From: Ruegeria intermedia
GTDB taxonomy: Bacteria; Pseudomonadota; Alphaproteobacteria; Rhodobacterales; Rhodobacteraceae
Length of the DNA: 64,000 nt
Assembly: GCF_900129345.1 (NCBI RefSeq)
Contig: NZ_FQVK01000019.1
Location: forward strand, 17,895 to 81,894
Reading direction: 5' to 3'
Shown here piece after piece: positions 26,360 to 35,032 of this stretch. Numbering within the stretch: the first letter of the stretch is position 1; each line of letters begins with the position of its first letter. The position numbers and the translations under genes were made by a program. The notes below the pieces were generated by a model. It did no database searches. It was not told where the DNA came from and worked only from the letters and a program-made list of their open reading frames with translations.

Positions 26360-26877
26360 GCGACACCCCCATTCGTCTCGATCGCCCAGAGCAGGATGGC
26401 GATGGCGTCGGCCTCGTTGTCGTCGACGGGGCTGAAGCCCCGCGCCCGCGCGGCTGCGATCATCGCCTCCTTCGGCGCGTTGCCCTTGCCCGTGGCGTGG
26501 CGCTTGATCGTGCCGACAGGAACACCGGCATAGGGCACGCCCCGCAGTTCCGCCCATGCGGTCAGCGTGGCCATGAGCCCGCCATAGACATGGGCAGCAT
26601 CGGTTCCGGCGTGGCGGCGCACCTCCTCGAACCAGATCGCCGCGATCGGCCCCGAAAGCCTGTCGATCTCGGTAAGCCAGTTGGTGAAGCGCAGGTAGCG
26701 CATGCCGCCACCGTCATAGCGGCCGGGGCGGAAGCTCGCGGTCCCGCTGGTGATCAGCCCGTCCGGGGCGCGCAACGCCCAGCCGGTGCTGGTGCCGAGA
26801 TCCAGCGCGAGAATGCAGCGGTCGAGAGTGCCGGCAGCCGTGAGGGACGCCGGGGCGATGTGTGGGGAACGGTCCAT
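26356..26877 (-). CDS. RuvC-like Holliday junction resolvase
   Basis: 173 residues with the RNase-H fold metal ligands: Asp26 in CILALDLGTSTGWAL, Glu84/85 in AAIWFEEVRRH and Asp157 in DDNEADAIAILLW, the D...E...D pattern of RuvC. Phage versions resolve branched replication intermediates before packaging. ATG 26877 was chosen; upstream of it lies the 390-bp repeat array. Neighbours are replication genes, in keeping with this role. Confidence 0.85.
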   Translation of the reverse strand: MDRSPHIAPASLTAAGTLDRCILALDLGTSTGWALRAPDGLITSGTASFRPGRYDGGGMRYLRFTNWLTEIDRLSGPIAAIWFEEVRRHAGTDAAHVYGGLMATLTAWAELRGVPYAGVPVGTIKRHATGKGNAPKEAMIAAARARGFSPVDDNEADAIAILLWAIETNGGVA

Positions 26878-27002
26878 GACGACCTCCTCTTCGATTGAGA
26901 GGCCGGGGCGGCACGGTTGCCTGGTGAGGGCAGGACGCGCGCCCGGGCCGGGATCGCGAGGTCTGGTCAGGGTCACGTTGTCATTGCCGGGAGCGCCCGG
27001 CG

Positions 27003-27255
27003 CTTCCTTCAATGGCTTCATCCCTTCCGCTTGAAGGAAGTGGGGCCGCAAGCCATTGGCAGAATGAGGATAAATCTCTTCTTTCAATATTTCAGTTACT
27101 TCATGGGGTATGTGTCTGGCTTCCATCCCCACCCACGCGCGCGAGGGTCTCTGCGTGAAATATTGAAAGAAGCCCCGCGCGCCGGATTTCCGTTGCGGGA
27201 CGGAGGCTTGGGCGCGAACTTCCTTCAAATGAAGGATTGGGGCCTTTGAAGGAAG
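27003..27255. repeat. Symmetric inverted-repeat array, candidate replication origin
   Basis: The 392-bp gap between the resolvase and primase genes holds four copies of CTTCCTTCAA: forward 27003-27012, inverted 27031-27040, forward 27219-27228, inverted 27246-27255. A 16-bp perfect inverted repeat (TTCTTTCAATATTTCA at 27079-27094 with its complement at 27156-27171) lies inside them. A further palindrome TCCTTCA-aa-TGAAGGA covers 27221-27236. The nested symmetry around an AT-richer core next to primase/helicase and resolvase genes suggests an origin or a master operator. Confidence 0.65.
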
Positions 27256-27269
27256 CATCGTCCCGGCCC

Positions 27270-29555
27270 TCACCGCATCGCCCGGAAGCGCATGGCCTTC
27301 CGCCCCCCGGTCTCCTGCTCGACCGTGGCGATGTCGCCGCTCTCGACGAGCGTGAGCAGGATGTCGTCGCGGTCGCGCGCCCGGAGCCATTGCGAGGCGC
27401 GGGTCAGCTCGGACTTGGTGACGCCGGTCGCCCCTGCCTTGCGGATGATTTCGCGCACGCGTTTCAGATGCGCCTCGGTCTCGGTGTCGGCGACGTGGCG
27501 CTCGACGGCGTCGATGGTGCGTCGGGCAAAGTGGCGCACGAAGTCGATGGCCCATGCGGCCTCTTCAAGCCCGATGACGGGCTGAACCGGATCCCTCCCC
27601 ACGGACAGGACAAGCGCGACCTTGGCCGCGTTCTCCGCGATCCGGGCGAGGATCGGCGTCTGAAACGTGCCCGCCGCAGCCCTGAGCTCCGCGGTGGTCT
27701 CCTCGCCGAGTGCATCGAAGCGCGCCTGCGCCGCATCGTCCATCGGCACGGTCATCGGGTCCACGGCAGTCTCGGGTCCGGAGGTCCGACCGGCCAGGTT
27801 GCCGCTGGCCCGGCCACCCCCTTCTGCGAGCCGCTGCAGCCCCGCGATCAGCCCGGGCGGAGACCGGCGCAATCCGACGGACCGGTTCTCGTCCGGGTAG
27901 TCGTCGTCCGTCACGAGGATGATGAACCGGGCGAGCGAGCCGTCCACCACGTTGGCGCCCTGCAGCGACCCCCAGAAATGCAGCGGCGTCGTGGTTCCAT
28001 AAACGCACAGACAGGGCTGGACGATGTCGCGCCGCTCATTCGAGCCATCACGGTTGGCGTATTCCGCGCCGAGAAACACCCCGCTCGCCGCGCTGTAAAG
28101 CTCGGTCATGTTGTCGAGAATCTCGGTCACATGGCGCGGGCTGCGCTTGCGGTCGGCCGCCGCCGAGAGGAACATCCCGAACTCGTCGATCTGGAACAGG
28201 ATCGCGGGCTGACGGTGGAGCGCGGTCAGGAGCCCCGCGCCGGAGGCGATCTTGTTGCCGCCCAGGTGGTGCGCCAGCCCCGCCGCGAAGAACAGCTCGT
28301 TGACGACCTCGCGGGCGTGGTTCTTGCCCGATCCGCTGTCCGCGATGCCGACGATGTAGAGGTTCGTGCGCAGGTCGGTCGTCGTGCGGTAGCGCCGCCC
28401 CATCAGCGCGCCGAGCGCGCAGAGGCTGGCGCCCACCGCCAGAAGCGGCTGCGGCCTGCGCGCGGTGTCGATCATGTAGCGCGCGAGATCGCCCACGAGC
28501 CCACCCGGGATCGTCATCGTGAACGACGGTGAAGGCGCGAGGATCGGGATCGGGGCTTCGGGCTGGGCGAGCCGCGCCAGGAGGCCCGCCGCGGGATGCT
28601 CGTCGGCCGCACAAGCCTTCTGGCTGCCGTCGAGCAGGAGGTCGGGATCGGGGCGCCAGCCCTTCTCCATGGCGAGGTGATAGATCGTGCCGGCGCCGAT
28701 CCGCGCGGGCTTGAAGCTCTTCCACGCCTTCTCCGTCGCTGCCGGGTCGTTCTTGGCCGCCTGCGCCGACCAGTCGGCAAAGAGCGTCGCGCCCTCCTCG
28801 CCAAGCGCGCCCTTCAGCGCCATGCCGATGCGCATCCAGCTGTCGTAGTCGAGCTCGGCGTTCGGCAGCCACGCTAGCGCGCTCCGGATCGCGGCCAGCG
28901 TGCCAGCCTGTGCATGGGCCGGCAGACACGGATGTCCGGACCCGTTCGCCCCCTTTCCGCCGAGGCTCTTTGGGCGCAGCTCGGGCGGGATCAGCGCCAA
29001 CGCCTCGTCGAGGAAGGCCGCTGCCTGTTCGGCGTCGATAGCCGGCAGGCTCTCGATGTCGAGGTCCGCGAGCCCCTCGTCCGGCCAGGCATAGGGCTGG
29101 CCGGTGTCGGGATGCTCGGCATAGGCCACGAACTGCTGTCCGAGGCAGAGCACTTCCAGCGGCGCGCGCCGGATCCCGGCGAAGGGCTCTTGCGTGCGAT
29201 AGACCAGCACCCGCTTCGGTGCCTTGCCGATCCTGAGCGCGGGCGTGTCGCCCAGCCGTTCGCGGGCGAGCCGCTCGATGCGCAGCGCCAACTCGCCGTC
29301 CTCGGCGATGTCGATGTCGAGCGCGGCGACCGCGCCGCCGACGATCCCGACCCCGCAGTCGGGCCAGCTGGACCAGGTCGCGACCTCGAGTTCGGTCGTG
29401 GCGCGGCTCGCATGCCGGTTCCACTGCGGGTAGTCGTGCCAGGCCGCGCGGGCGAACTGGCCGGGCTTCTTGGTGCCGGGCGCGATCGGCAGGATCGCGT
29501 AGCCGTTGGTCACGAGACGCGCGCCCACGCGCGCCATCCACGAGGTGTCCGCCAT
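27270..29555 (-). CDS. Primase-polymerase / DUF3987-type helicase fusion
   Basis: 761 residues. The N-terminal ~190 form an archaeo-eukaryotic type primase-polymerase domain (YAILPIAPGTKKPG near 19-32, catalytic LDIDIAEDG with Asp80/Asp82). A PriCT-like segment follows (LDYDSWMRIGMALKGALGEE, near 240). A DUF3987 ATPase comes next, with Walker A GIADSGSGKNHA around 400 and Walker B FQIDEFGMFL around 455. The C-terminal ~80 residues look winged-helix (GVTKSELTRASQWLRARDRD). Predicted to initiate prophage replication, consistent with the repeat array just downstream. Confidence 0.9.
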   Translation of the reverse strand: MADTSWMARVGARLVTNGYAILPIAPGTKKPGQFARAAWHDYPQWNRHASRATTELEVATWSSWPDCGVGIVGGAVAALDIDIAEDGELALRIERLARERLGDTPALRIGKAPKRVLVYRTQEPFAGIRRAPLEVLCLGQQFVAYAEHPDTGQPYAWPDEGLADLDIESLPAIDAEQAAAFLDEALALIPPELRPKSLGGKGANGSGHPCLPAHAQAGTLAAIRSALAWLPNAELDYDSWMRIGMALKGALGEEGATLFADWSAQAAKNDPAATEKAWKSFKPARIGAGTIYHLAMEKGWRPDPDLLLDGSQKACAADEHPAAGLLARLAQPEAPIPILAPSPSFTMTIPGGLVGDLARYMIDTARRPQPLLAVGASLCALGALMGRRYRTTTDLRTNLYIVGIADSGSGKNHAREVVNELFFAAGLAHHLGGNKIASGAGLLTALHRQPAILFQIDEFGMFLSAAADRKRSPRHVTEILDNMTELYSAASGVFLGAEYANRDGSNERRDIVQPCLCVYGTTTPLHFWGSLQGANVVDGSLARFIILVTDDDYPDENRSVGLRRSPPGLIAGLQRLAEGGGRASGNLAGRTSGPETAVDPMTVPMDDAAQARFDALGEETTAELRAAAGTFQTPILARIAENAAKVALVLSVGRDPVQPVIGLEEAAWAIDFVRHFARRTIDAVERHVADTETEAHLKRVREIIRKAGATGVTKSELTRASQWLRARDRDDILLTLVESGDIATVEQETGGRKAMRFRAMR

Positions 29556-29941
29556 CAGAAGGGCACCTCCGGGATCATGCCGTCGAGCCGCGCGCGGTCC
29601 TTCGCCGCCAGGTCACGCAAGGCATCGCAGTAGCCGGTGACGATCACCTCGACGAAGGTGTCCCACTCGTGCTCGGTCAGCTGGGCGAGATCGGTCCGGC
29701 CGAGGCTGTCGAGATAGGCGCCGCCGGCCTTGCCGCCCTCGACCATGGCCGCCGTCTCATTGGGGGTCGGATCGATCATGCCCGACCTCCGGTGGCAGAT
29801 GTCCTGGCAAACCCGGCTGCAGAGGTCTCGGCGGCTCGTGTCGCGCCGCGGGTCGGAGACGCGGAAGCGCGCGTCGAACCAGCCCCAGCCGCGGGGTTCT
29901 CGGTGGCAGACGGCGCAGAGCCCGGCACGGCTGTAAGGCAT
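29555..29941 (-). CDS. DUF6511-like zinc-ribbon protein
   Basis: 128 residues from ATG 29941: MPYSRAGLCAVCHREPRGWG with a CxxC, a second pair CSRVCQDICHRR at about 43-54, then a helical part starting MIDPTPNETAAMVEGGKAGG. The two cysteine pairs suggest a small zinc finger. The whole pattern fits DUF6511. The first 55 codons overlap the 3' end of the helicase gene in another frame (166 bp). If a start at 29779 were used instead, the zinc-binding part would be lost, so I prefer the longer form. Confidence 0.72.
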   Translation of the reverse strand: MPYSRAGLCAVCHREPRGWGWFDARFRVSDPRRDTSRRDLCSRVCQDICHRRSGMIDPTPNETAAMVEGGKAGGAYLDSLGRTDLAQLTEHEWDTFVEVIVTGYCDALRDLAAKDRARLDGMIPEVPF

Positions 29942-31515
29942 GGGGCGAACCTGTAGGCGGTGATTTCGGTGAAGCGGCCCGCGGGGCGGACGGCGATCTC
30001 GGTGGGGCGGCGCAGCCGGTCCGCCAGCAGGAGCGCCTCGTCGATGGAGTCGGGCACGTCCATCTCGGGCGCCCGTTCGCGCCACCAGCTCGCGGCCTTG
30101 CGGCGCGGATAGCCCTCGTGCTCGAAGCAGACCCATTCCGTGTGGAAGGCGAGACCGCAGCGGTAGGTGACCTTCAGCGAGACCCGCCCGCCGCGCTTCT
30201 CGTGGCGGCTGTAGGTGACGTCCGTGACGCCGACCCATTGCGGCTTGCCGGTGGACAGCACCTCCAGCGTCGAGGCGGTCGGCTCGAGCTTCACCTCGCG
30301 GCCGGGGAACTCGAAGCCGCAGCCAGGGCATTCGAGCGCCGCGATGGCCACGATGGTCCCGCATTCGGGGCAGATCTTGGTGGGTGGCGGGCCGTCGCCG
30401 GGACCGCCTGGCCGCTTCGGCCGCACGAGATCGATGGGGCCGTGCCGACGGACGTTGCCCGCGAAATCGAGAACGAGGCAGTTCTCCTTGCCCTCGGCGA
30501 GCCGCGTGCCCCGACCGGCCATCTGGACATAGAGCCCGGCCGACTTGGTGGGCCGCAGCATCGCGATCAGGTCCACGGCCGGCGCGTTGAAGCCCGTCGT
30601 CAGTACGCCCATCGAGGCCAGCGCCCTGATCTCGCCGCGCTTGAAGGCGGCGATGATCGCGTCGCGCTCGTCCTTCGGCGTCTTGCCGAAGATGGTGGCG
30701 CAGCTCACCCCGCGGCGGCGGAACTCCTCGGCGACATGGGTGGCGTGGCGAACGCCGGAACAGAAGGCGAGCCAGGACCGGCGCCTCTCGCCATGGGCGA
30801 TCACCTCGGCCACGGCCGCACGCGTGATGGCGTCCTGGTCGACCGCGTCCTCGAGGTCACGCGCGATGAACTCGCCGCCGCGCGATCCCACGCCGGTCAC
30901 GTCGAGGCGGGTCTTCGTCTGCTTCGAGATCAGCGGGGAGAGATAGCCCTGATCGATCAGGTCGCGGACCGACACCTCGTAGGCGATGTCGGTGAAGAGC
31001 GCGTTCTCGCCCTCGTGCAGCATGCCGCTGTCGAGCCGGAAGGGCGTCGCCGTCAGACCGATCACCTTCAGCGTCGGGTTGATCGCCTGCAGATCGTTGA
31101 GGAAGCGGCGATACATGGTGTTCGACCGGCCGGGGATCAGATGGGCCTCGTCGATCAGCACCAGATCGGCATGGCCGATGCGCGTCGCCTTGTCGTGGAT
31201 CGACTGGATGCCGGCGAAGAGGATCCGGGCCCGCGCGTCGCGGCGGCCGAGCCCGGCCGAGTAGATGCCGGCCGGCGCCTCGGGCCAGAGCCCCAGCATC
31301 TCGGCATGGTTTTGCGCGATCAGTTCGCGGACATGGGTGACGACCAGCACGCGCTGGTCCGGCCAGGCCTTGAGCACGGCGTCGATGAAGGCGGCCATGA
31401 CGAGGCTCTTGCCGCCGGCCGTGGGGATCACGACGAGCGGGTTGCCGCTCTCCTTCTCGAAATAGCCGTAGATCGAGGTGATCGCGGCCCGCTGGTAGGG
31501 GCGCAGGGTCAGCAT
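29776..31515 (-). CDS. DEAH-box superfamily 2 helicase
   Basis: 579 residues from ATG 31515 (MLTLRPYQRAAITSIYGYFE, the Q-motif region). Walker A VIPTAGGKSLVMAAF, DEAH motif LVLIDEAHLIPG near 120, motif III LTATPFR, motif VI QMAGRGTRLAEG near 325, then a zinc ribbon CPECG...CPGCGFEF near 370-390. It resembles the phage/UvsW-RadD type helicases used in replication and recombination. The last ~55 residues (PGSAPSATENPAAGAGSTRA...) are low-complexity and overlap the DUF6511 gene; they may be a stop-codon-loss extension. Confidence 0.9.
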   Translation of the reverse strand: MLTLRPYQRAAITSIYGYFEKESGNPLVVIPTAGGKSLVMAAFIDAVLKAWPDQRVLVVTHVRELIAQNHAEMLGLWPEAPAGIYSAGLGRRDARARILFAGIQSIHDKATRIGHADLVLIDEAHLIPGRSNTMYRRFLNDLQAINPTLKVIGLTATPFRLDSGMLHEGENALFTDIAYEVSVRDLIDQGYLSPLISKQTKTRLDVTGVGSRGGEFIARDLEDAVDQDAITRAAVAEVIAHGERRRSWLAFCSGVRHATHVAEEFRRRGVSCATIFGKTPKDERDAIIAAFKRGEIRALASMGVLTTGFNAPAVDLIAMLRPTKSAGLYVQMAGRGTRLAEGKENCLVLDFAGNVRRHGPIDLVRPKRPGGPGDGPPPTKICPECGTIVAIAALECPGCGFEFPGREVKLEPTASTLEVLSTGKPQWVGVTDVTYSRHEKRGGRVSLKVTYRCGLAFHTEWVCFEHEGYPRRKAASWWRERAPEMDVPDSIDEALLLADRLRRPTEIAVRPAGRFTEITAYRFAPCLTAVPGSAPSATENPAAGAGSTRASASPTRGATRAAETSAAGFARTSATGGRA

Positions 31516-32453
31516 GCGGCGGCCTCCTCTTGGCGGGCTTCGTTGGTCCAGACCGAGCCGTCGCGCATGCGGTAGGAGACGAAGTCCTCGCCTGCGTCGG
31601 TCACCTCGCCGGGGACGAGATCGGGGATGAACAGGTGCCGGGGGCAGGCTCGGCGCTGGTCGGCAGGGTCGAGCAACCGGTCGTGGCGCGCGCAGTGCCA
31701 GCCGCCTTCGATGGGCGTGGAATGCAGGCAGGACCGACAGGTGACAGCCGCGGCGTCCTCGCCGTGGCAGAGCCCGTGGTGGTCGCAGAACCGGCACTCG
31801 AACCAGGCGGGATCCGCGCTGATCCGCTCGGGCGGGTGCTGGGCGAAGATGATCCGCCGCGCCTTTTCCATCAGGCGCTCGCCCATCTCGGGGTCGGCCG
31901 GGACGCGCTCGATGTGCAGCGCGTCGGTGTCCTTGCAGACCGCGACGTACAGCGCCCGCGTGATGCCGGTCAGGTGCATGTACACCTGCATCTGCGCGGC
32001 GTGCTGGGGCTTGGCGAGCGCGACGCCCTTGGCGATCAGCTCGGCGAAGCTCTTCGCCGAATGCGTCTTGAACTCGACGACGTGCCAGGTCTTCGGCGCC
32101 TCGAGCAGACCGAGGGCGACGGCGTCGAGCGAGCCGCCGAAATGCCCGCCATGGGCCTCGACGCGGAACTGCCGCCCGGTCTCGGGATCGACCTCCAGCA
32201 CCGTCGCGCCGGTGGCGCGCAGGTCGCGGACGAGCCGGGCCTCCTCCAGCTGGCCGGTCTCGAACAGCCGCAGGATGCGGCCGGTGTGCCGCGCGGGCGT
32301 CGCCCAGCGGAAGTCATACCAGAGCGCACGGGCACAGGACTTGCCGATCAGCGAGGCGCCAAGATGGTCGCGGAAGCCATCGCCCTGCCGGGCCTCGTAG
32401 GAGGCGTAGATCGCGGAGAGGGTCGGCGTCGGGGGTTCGGGGAGCTCGGCCAT
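31509..32453 (-). CDS. PD-(D/E)XK nuclease (Cas4/RecB-like)
   Basis: 314 residues from ATG 32453, coupled to the upstream stop (TGATG). Nuclease core: Asp110 in HFGGSLDAVALG, Glu127-x-Lys129 in WHVVEFKTHSAKSF, and QMQVYMHLTG further on. Cysteines in CRFCDHHGLCHG (about 221-232) and TCRSCLHS could hold an iron-sulfur cluster or zinc, as in Cas4/AddB-type nucleases. Next to helicase and RecA-like ATPase genes, it probably processes DNA ends in phage recombination. Confidence 0.85.
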   Translation of the reverse strand: MAELPEPPTPTLSAIYASYEARQGDGFRDHLGASLIGKSCARALWYDFRWATPARHTGRILRLFETGQLEEARLVRDLRATGATVLEVDPETGRQFRVEAHGGHFGGSLDAVALGLLEAPKTWHVVEFKTHSAKSFAELIAKGVALAKPQHAAQMQVYMHLTGITRALYVAVCKDTDALHIERVPADPEMGERLMEKARRIIFAQHPPERISADPAWFECRFCDHHGLCHGEDAAAVTCRSCLHSTPIEGGWHCARHDRLLDPADQRRACPRHLFIPDLVPGEVTDAGEDFVSYRMRDGSVWTNEARQEEAAAC

Positions 32454-32818
32454 CAGCATGCCTCCTCCCGCTCGAGCCGCGCCCGCGCCTCAGCCAGCAC
32501 CGCAGCCCAGGCGGCGACGTCATGGCGCTCGCGCAAGACGGCGATGATCATGTCCTTGAGCCGTTCGCGCCGGCGGCGGCCTCCCTGACGGGCGACGATC
32601 TCTGCGCGCTCGCGATTGAGGTGGCGCAACGCAGTGCGCGCGCGGTGAAACCAGTCGGGGTCGATCGGCTTCGCCGTCCGCTGCCGCGTCAGATCGGCGG
32701 TCGCGATCTGCGTGCGGATCTTCGCAATGGCGTCCTCGATCTCGATCAGGCGCCGGGTGTCGTCGGGCAAGCCGGGTGCGTTCACGGCCGCGCAGGCCGC
32801 GTCGGTGGTATTGGTCAT
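32453..32818 (-). CDS. Hypothetical helical protein, 121 aa
   Basis: MTNTTDAACAAVNAPGLPDD..., almost entirely helical with many Arg/Glu (LRHLNRERAEIVARQGGRRR), suggestive of a coiled coil. It sits between the DUF669-like and nuclease genes with translational coupling to the latter. No family recognised. Confidence 0.65.
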   Translation of the reverse strand: MTNTTDAACAAVNAPGLPDDTRRLIEIEDAIAKIRTQIATADLTRQRTAKPIDPDWFHRARTALRHLNRERAEIVARQGGRRRRERLKDMIIAVLRERHDVAAWAAVLAEARARLEREEAC

Positions 32819-32884
32819 GGTCTGTCTCTCGGGTCTGCCGATGTCCGGGCCGCCGCAGGTTTCAGCCCGCGGCGGCCGAGGGCG

Positions 32885-33391
32885 TCAGCTCTTGCGGTTC
32901 CAGGGCGCAGTGGCCGGGCGGGCGGGCGCCGACTGAGCGGGCGCGCTGGCCAACTGCGTCGCGGCGGGCTTGGGCGGGGTCGCCTGCGCCGGGGCCTCCG
33001 GCACCAGGTAGCGGATCGTGTTGCGCTCGCCGTAGCCGTCCTTCGGGGGCTTCACGCCGACCTGGATCGTCATCGGGATCAGGTGCAATTCCTCGCTGTC
33101 GTTGACCTGCAACTTGCCCGTGGCGTGGCAGATCGCCGACAGCGTGCGCTGCGCGATCTCGACCGTGGTCGGGTGGGCGTTCACCAGGTTCAGCTGGTCG
33201 AAGACCTTGCGCCCCTGCTGCGGCCCCTCGAGGATGTCGAGCATCAGCCAGAGATACTTCCCCATCCCGTTCTTGGTGACGCGCATCTCGCTCTCGACGA
33301 TCTGGGCGCGGTACTTGCCCGCAGGCAGGATCTCGTAAGCGGTGGTGGGCTCGATGCCGGCGGCGTCAAAGGCGGTGTCGAAACGTGCCAT
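32885..33391 (-). CDS. DUF669-like recombination accessory / ssDNA-binding protein
   Basis: 168 residues. The core has ILPAGKYRAQIVESEMRVTK, GKYLWLMLDILEGPQQGRKV and FDQLNLVNAHPTTVEIAQRT, the DUF669 pattern. The C-terminal ~40 residues are Ala/Pro-rich and disordered (APAQSAPARPATAPWNRKS). DUF669 proteins accompany phage recombinases and are thought to act like single-strand binding proteins. It lies 22 bp after the RecA-like ATPase gene. Confidence 0.83.
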   Translation of the reverse strand: MARFDTAFDAAGIEPTTAYEILPAGKYRAQIVESEMRVTKNGMGKYLWLMLDILEGPQQGRKVFDQLNLVNAHPTTVEIAQRTLSAICHATGKLQVNDSEELHLIPMTIQVGVKPPKDGYGERNTIRYLVPEAPAQATPPKPAATQLASAPAQSAPARPATAPWNRKS

Positions 33392-33413
33392 CGTGCTGTC
33401 CTTTCAGTCGTAA

Positions 33414-34160
33414 TCAGGCGGATTGGGGCATGGCGGCCAGGAACTCGGACCACTCGAGCGGGAGGGTTTCCGGAAGGCCGTAGCGGTTCTTCGCGAGGAA
33501 GGCGGGGCGCTCCTCGGTGTGCATGACGCGCGCACCGGACCCGAGCGCCCGGGTCACCTTCTTGTTGAAGCCGACGTCGGACTTGCTGACCGAGATCCGG
33601 TAGTTGGCGAACAGCACCACATCGGAGTGCTCCTGAAGCAGCGCGGACGCGCGGGCCTGCAGCTTGATCACGTACCGGTCGTAGGGTTCGTGCTCGGGGC
33701 TGTCGAAGCGCTTGATGTCGGTGTGGGCGATCTGGATGACCGCCATTCCTTTCTGGTCGCGGAGCGCGTTCAGCCTGTCGATGTATTCGCGCCAGATGGT
33801 CAGCGCCTCGGCATAGCCCTTGCCGAAACCGGGGCTTTCGATCGACTGCCAGCCGTTGCGCCGGCAGGCCTCGGCCCAGATCAGCGGCTCCAGCCAGTCC
33901 ACGCTGTCGACCACCACCGTGGAATAGGGATGGTCCTCGTCAAGCAGGGCGTCGAGCGCCTCGGCGACCTCCGCGTAGCTCGTCGCCAGCGGGAAATGCG
34001 GCACCTGGAGCTTGCCGAGACCGTCCTCGGTGAGGACGAACACCGGCGCGTCGGCGGACGCGGCGAAGGTGGATTTGCCGATGCCGGCGACGCCGTGGAT
34101 CAGCACGCGCGGCGGCCGCAGTGACGTCGAGGTTTGCAGGGATGCGAGCGAGATGGCCAT
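33414..34160 (-). CDS. Sak4-like RecA-fold ATPase (phage recombinase)
   Basis: 248 residues with Walker A LIHGVAGIGKSTFAA (about 20-34), Walker B STVVVDSVDWLEPLIW near 80 and KGMAVIQIAHTDIKRFD near 138. This is the short single-domain RecA-like protein called Sak4 or 'ATP-binding protein' in phages. It probably promotes strand annealing together with the DUF669 protein downstream. Its start overlaps the preceding gene stop by 1 bp. Confidence 0.85.
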   Translation of the reverse strand: MAISLASLQTSTSLRPPRVLIHGVAGIGKSTFAASADAPVFVLTEDGLGKLQVPHFPLATSYAEVAEALDALLDEDHPYSTVVVDSVDWLEPLIWAEACRRNGWQSIESPGFGKGYAEALTIWREYIDRLNALRDQKGMAVIQIAHTDIKRFDSPEHEPYDRYVIKLQARASALLQEHSDVVLFANYRISVSKSDVGFNKKVTRALGSGARVMHTEERPAFLAKNRYGLPETLPLEWSEFLAAMPQSA

Positions 34161-34645
34161 CAGCGCGCCTCCTCGCCGAGCAGCAGCCGGAACTTCGGCT
34201 TGGCCGTCCGAACCGTGCGCGCGGGCTCAAACTCCTGGCGGATGTCCGTGGGCCAGGCGGTGTACTTCCGCTCGGGGACGCTGAGCGCGATGTCCACGTA
34301 CTCGGCGGGATCGGCGCCATCCGCCCGGATGCGCTCGACCAGACCGGCGAGCAACGCCTGATCCCAATCAACGCGCTTCGGCAGCTCGGCGACCACGGTG
34401 ACCGGACCATCCTGCAGCCGGACGGTGCCGGTGTCCTTGCCCTCCACGCGGCGGGCGTCCTGCGCTTGGTCGCCGTACTTCAGCGCGATGGCGCCATCGA
34501 GCCAGTCGCAGAGGGTCTTCGCAGCGCGCAGCCGCTCGTCGGCGTCCTGCTTCAGGAGCGCCAGCTGGTCGCCCGGCAGAGCGGCGATCTCGCCGACCGG
34601 CATGGTGGGCAGATCGTCGAGGGTGATGTGGTTGGGGATCGTCAT
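34160..34645 (-). CDS. Hypothetical early protein, 161 aa
   Basis: MTIPNHITLDDLPTMPVGEI..., with a helical ALPGDQLALLKQDADERLRA region and a beta-rich C-terminal half (SVPERKYTAWPTDIRQEFEP). Similar proteins occur just upstream of Sak4-like genes in alphaproteobacterial phages. Function not known. It follows the HTH gene by 10 bp. Confidence 0.68.
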   Translation of the reverse strand: MTIPNHITLDDLPTMPVGEIAALPGDQLALLKQDADERLRAAKTLCDWLDGAIALKYGDQAQDARRVEGKDTGTVRLQDGPVTVVAELPKRVDWDQALLAGLVERIRADGADPAEYVDIALSVPERKYTAWPTDIRQEFEPARTVRTAKPKFRLLLGEEAR

Positions 34646-34655
34646 GGCCGCCCCC

Positions 34656-34865
34656 TCACGCCAGCTTCACTGCGGGCTTGTCGGCCGTGCTCGAGCAGTG
34701 CCGGTTGGCCTCGTAGGCCTCGACATCCTCGAGCCGGTACACGACCCGGCCGCCGATCTTGATGAAGGCGGGGCCCTCACCGGTCCAACGCCAGCGCTCC
34801 AAAGTGCGCGGGCTGATTTTCCATCGAGCCGCCAGCTCGACCTGGTTGAGATGTGTGACTGACAT
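34656..34865 (-). CDS. AlpA/excisionase-like helix-turn-helix protein
   Basis: 69 residues starting MSVTHLNQVELAARWKISPR, a MerR-type HTH (TLERWRWTGEGPAFIKIGGR, VVYRLEDVEAYE). It is the first gene of the leftward early operon. Such proteins serve as excisionases or transcription activators of early genes. A start at ATG 34865 gives the canonical domain. Confidence 0.83.
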   Translation of the reverse strand: MSVTHLNQVELAARWKISPRTLERWRWTGEGPAFIKIGGRVVYRLEDVEAYEANRHCSSTADKPAVKLA

Positions 34866-34988
34866 CGTCGTCTCCTTCGCGATTGGCCGAATGCCTGCGA
34901 AGGACGATGGGGGAGCGCCTAGGAGGGCAGCGGGAGGAGCCAAGGAGGAGAGACGGGAGGAATGCAAATCAAGGTGCCCGAAAACGAA

Positions 34989-35014
34989 AAAGGCCGCCCC
35001 GAAGGACGGCCTTT
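34989..35014 (-). terminator. Rho-independent terminator (bidirectional look)
   Basis: Stem AAAGGCCG...CGGCCTTT with a short internal mismatch and GAAG-type loop. On the minus strand it is followed by TTTTTCGTTTT. It ends the 35033-35977 transcript and separates the accessory minus-strand module from the prophage early operon. Confidence 0.8.
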
Positions 35015-35032
35015 CGCGTCACCCATTTGCGG

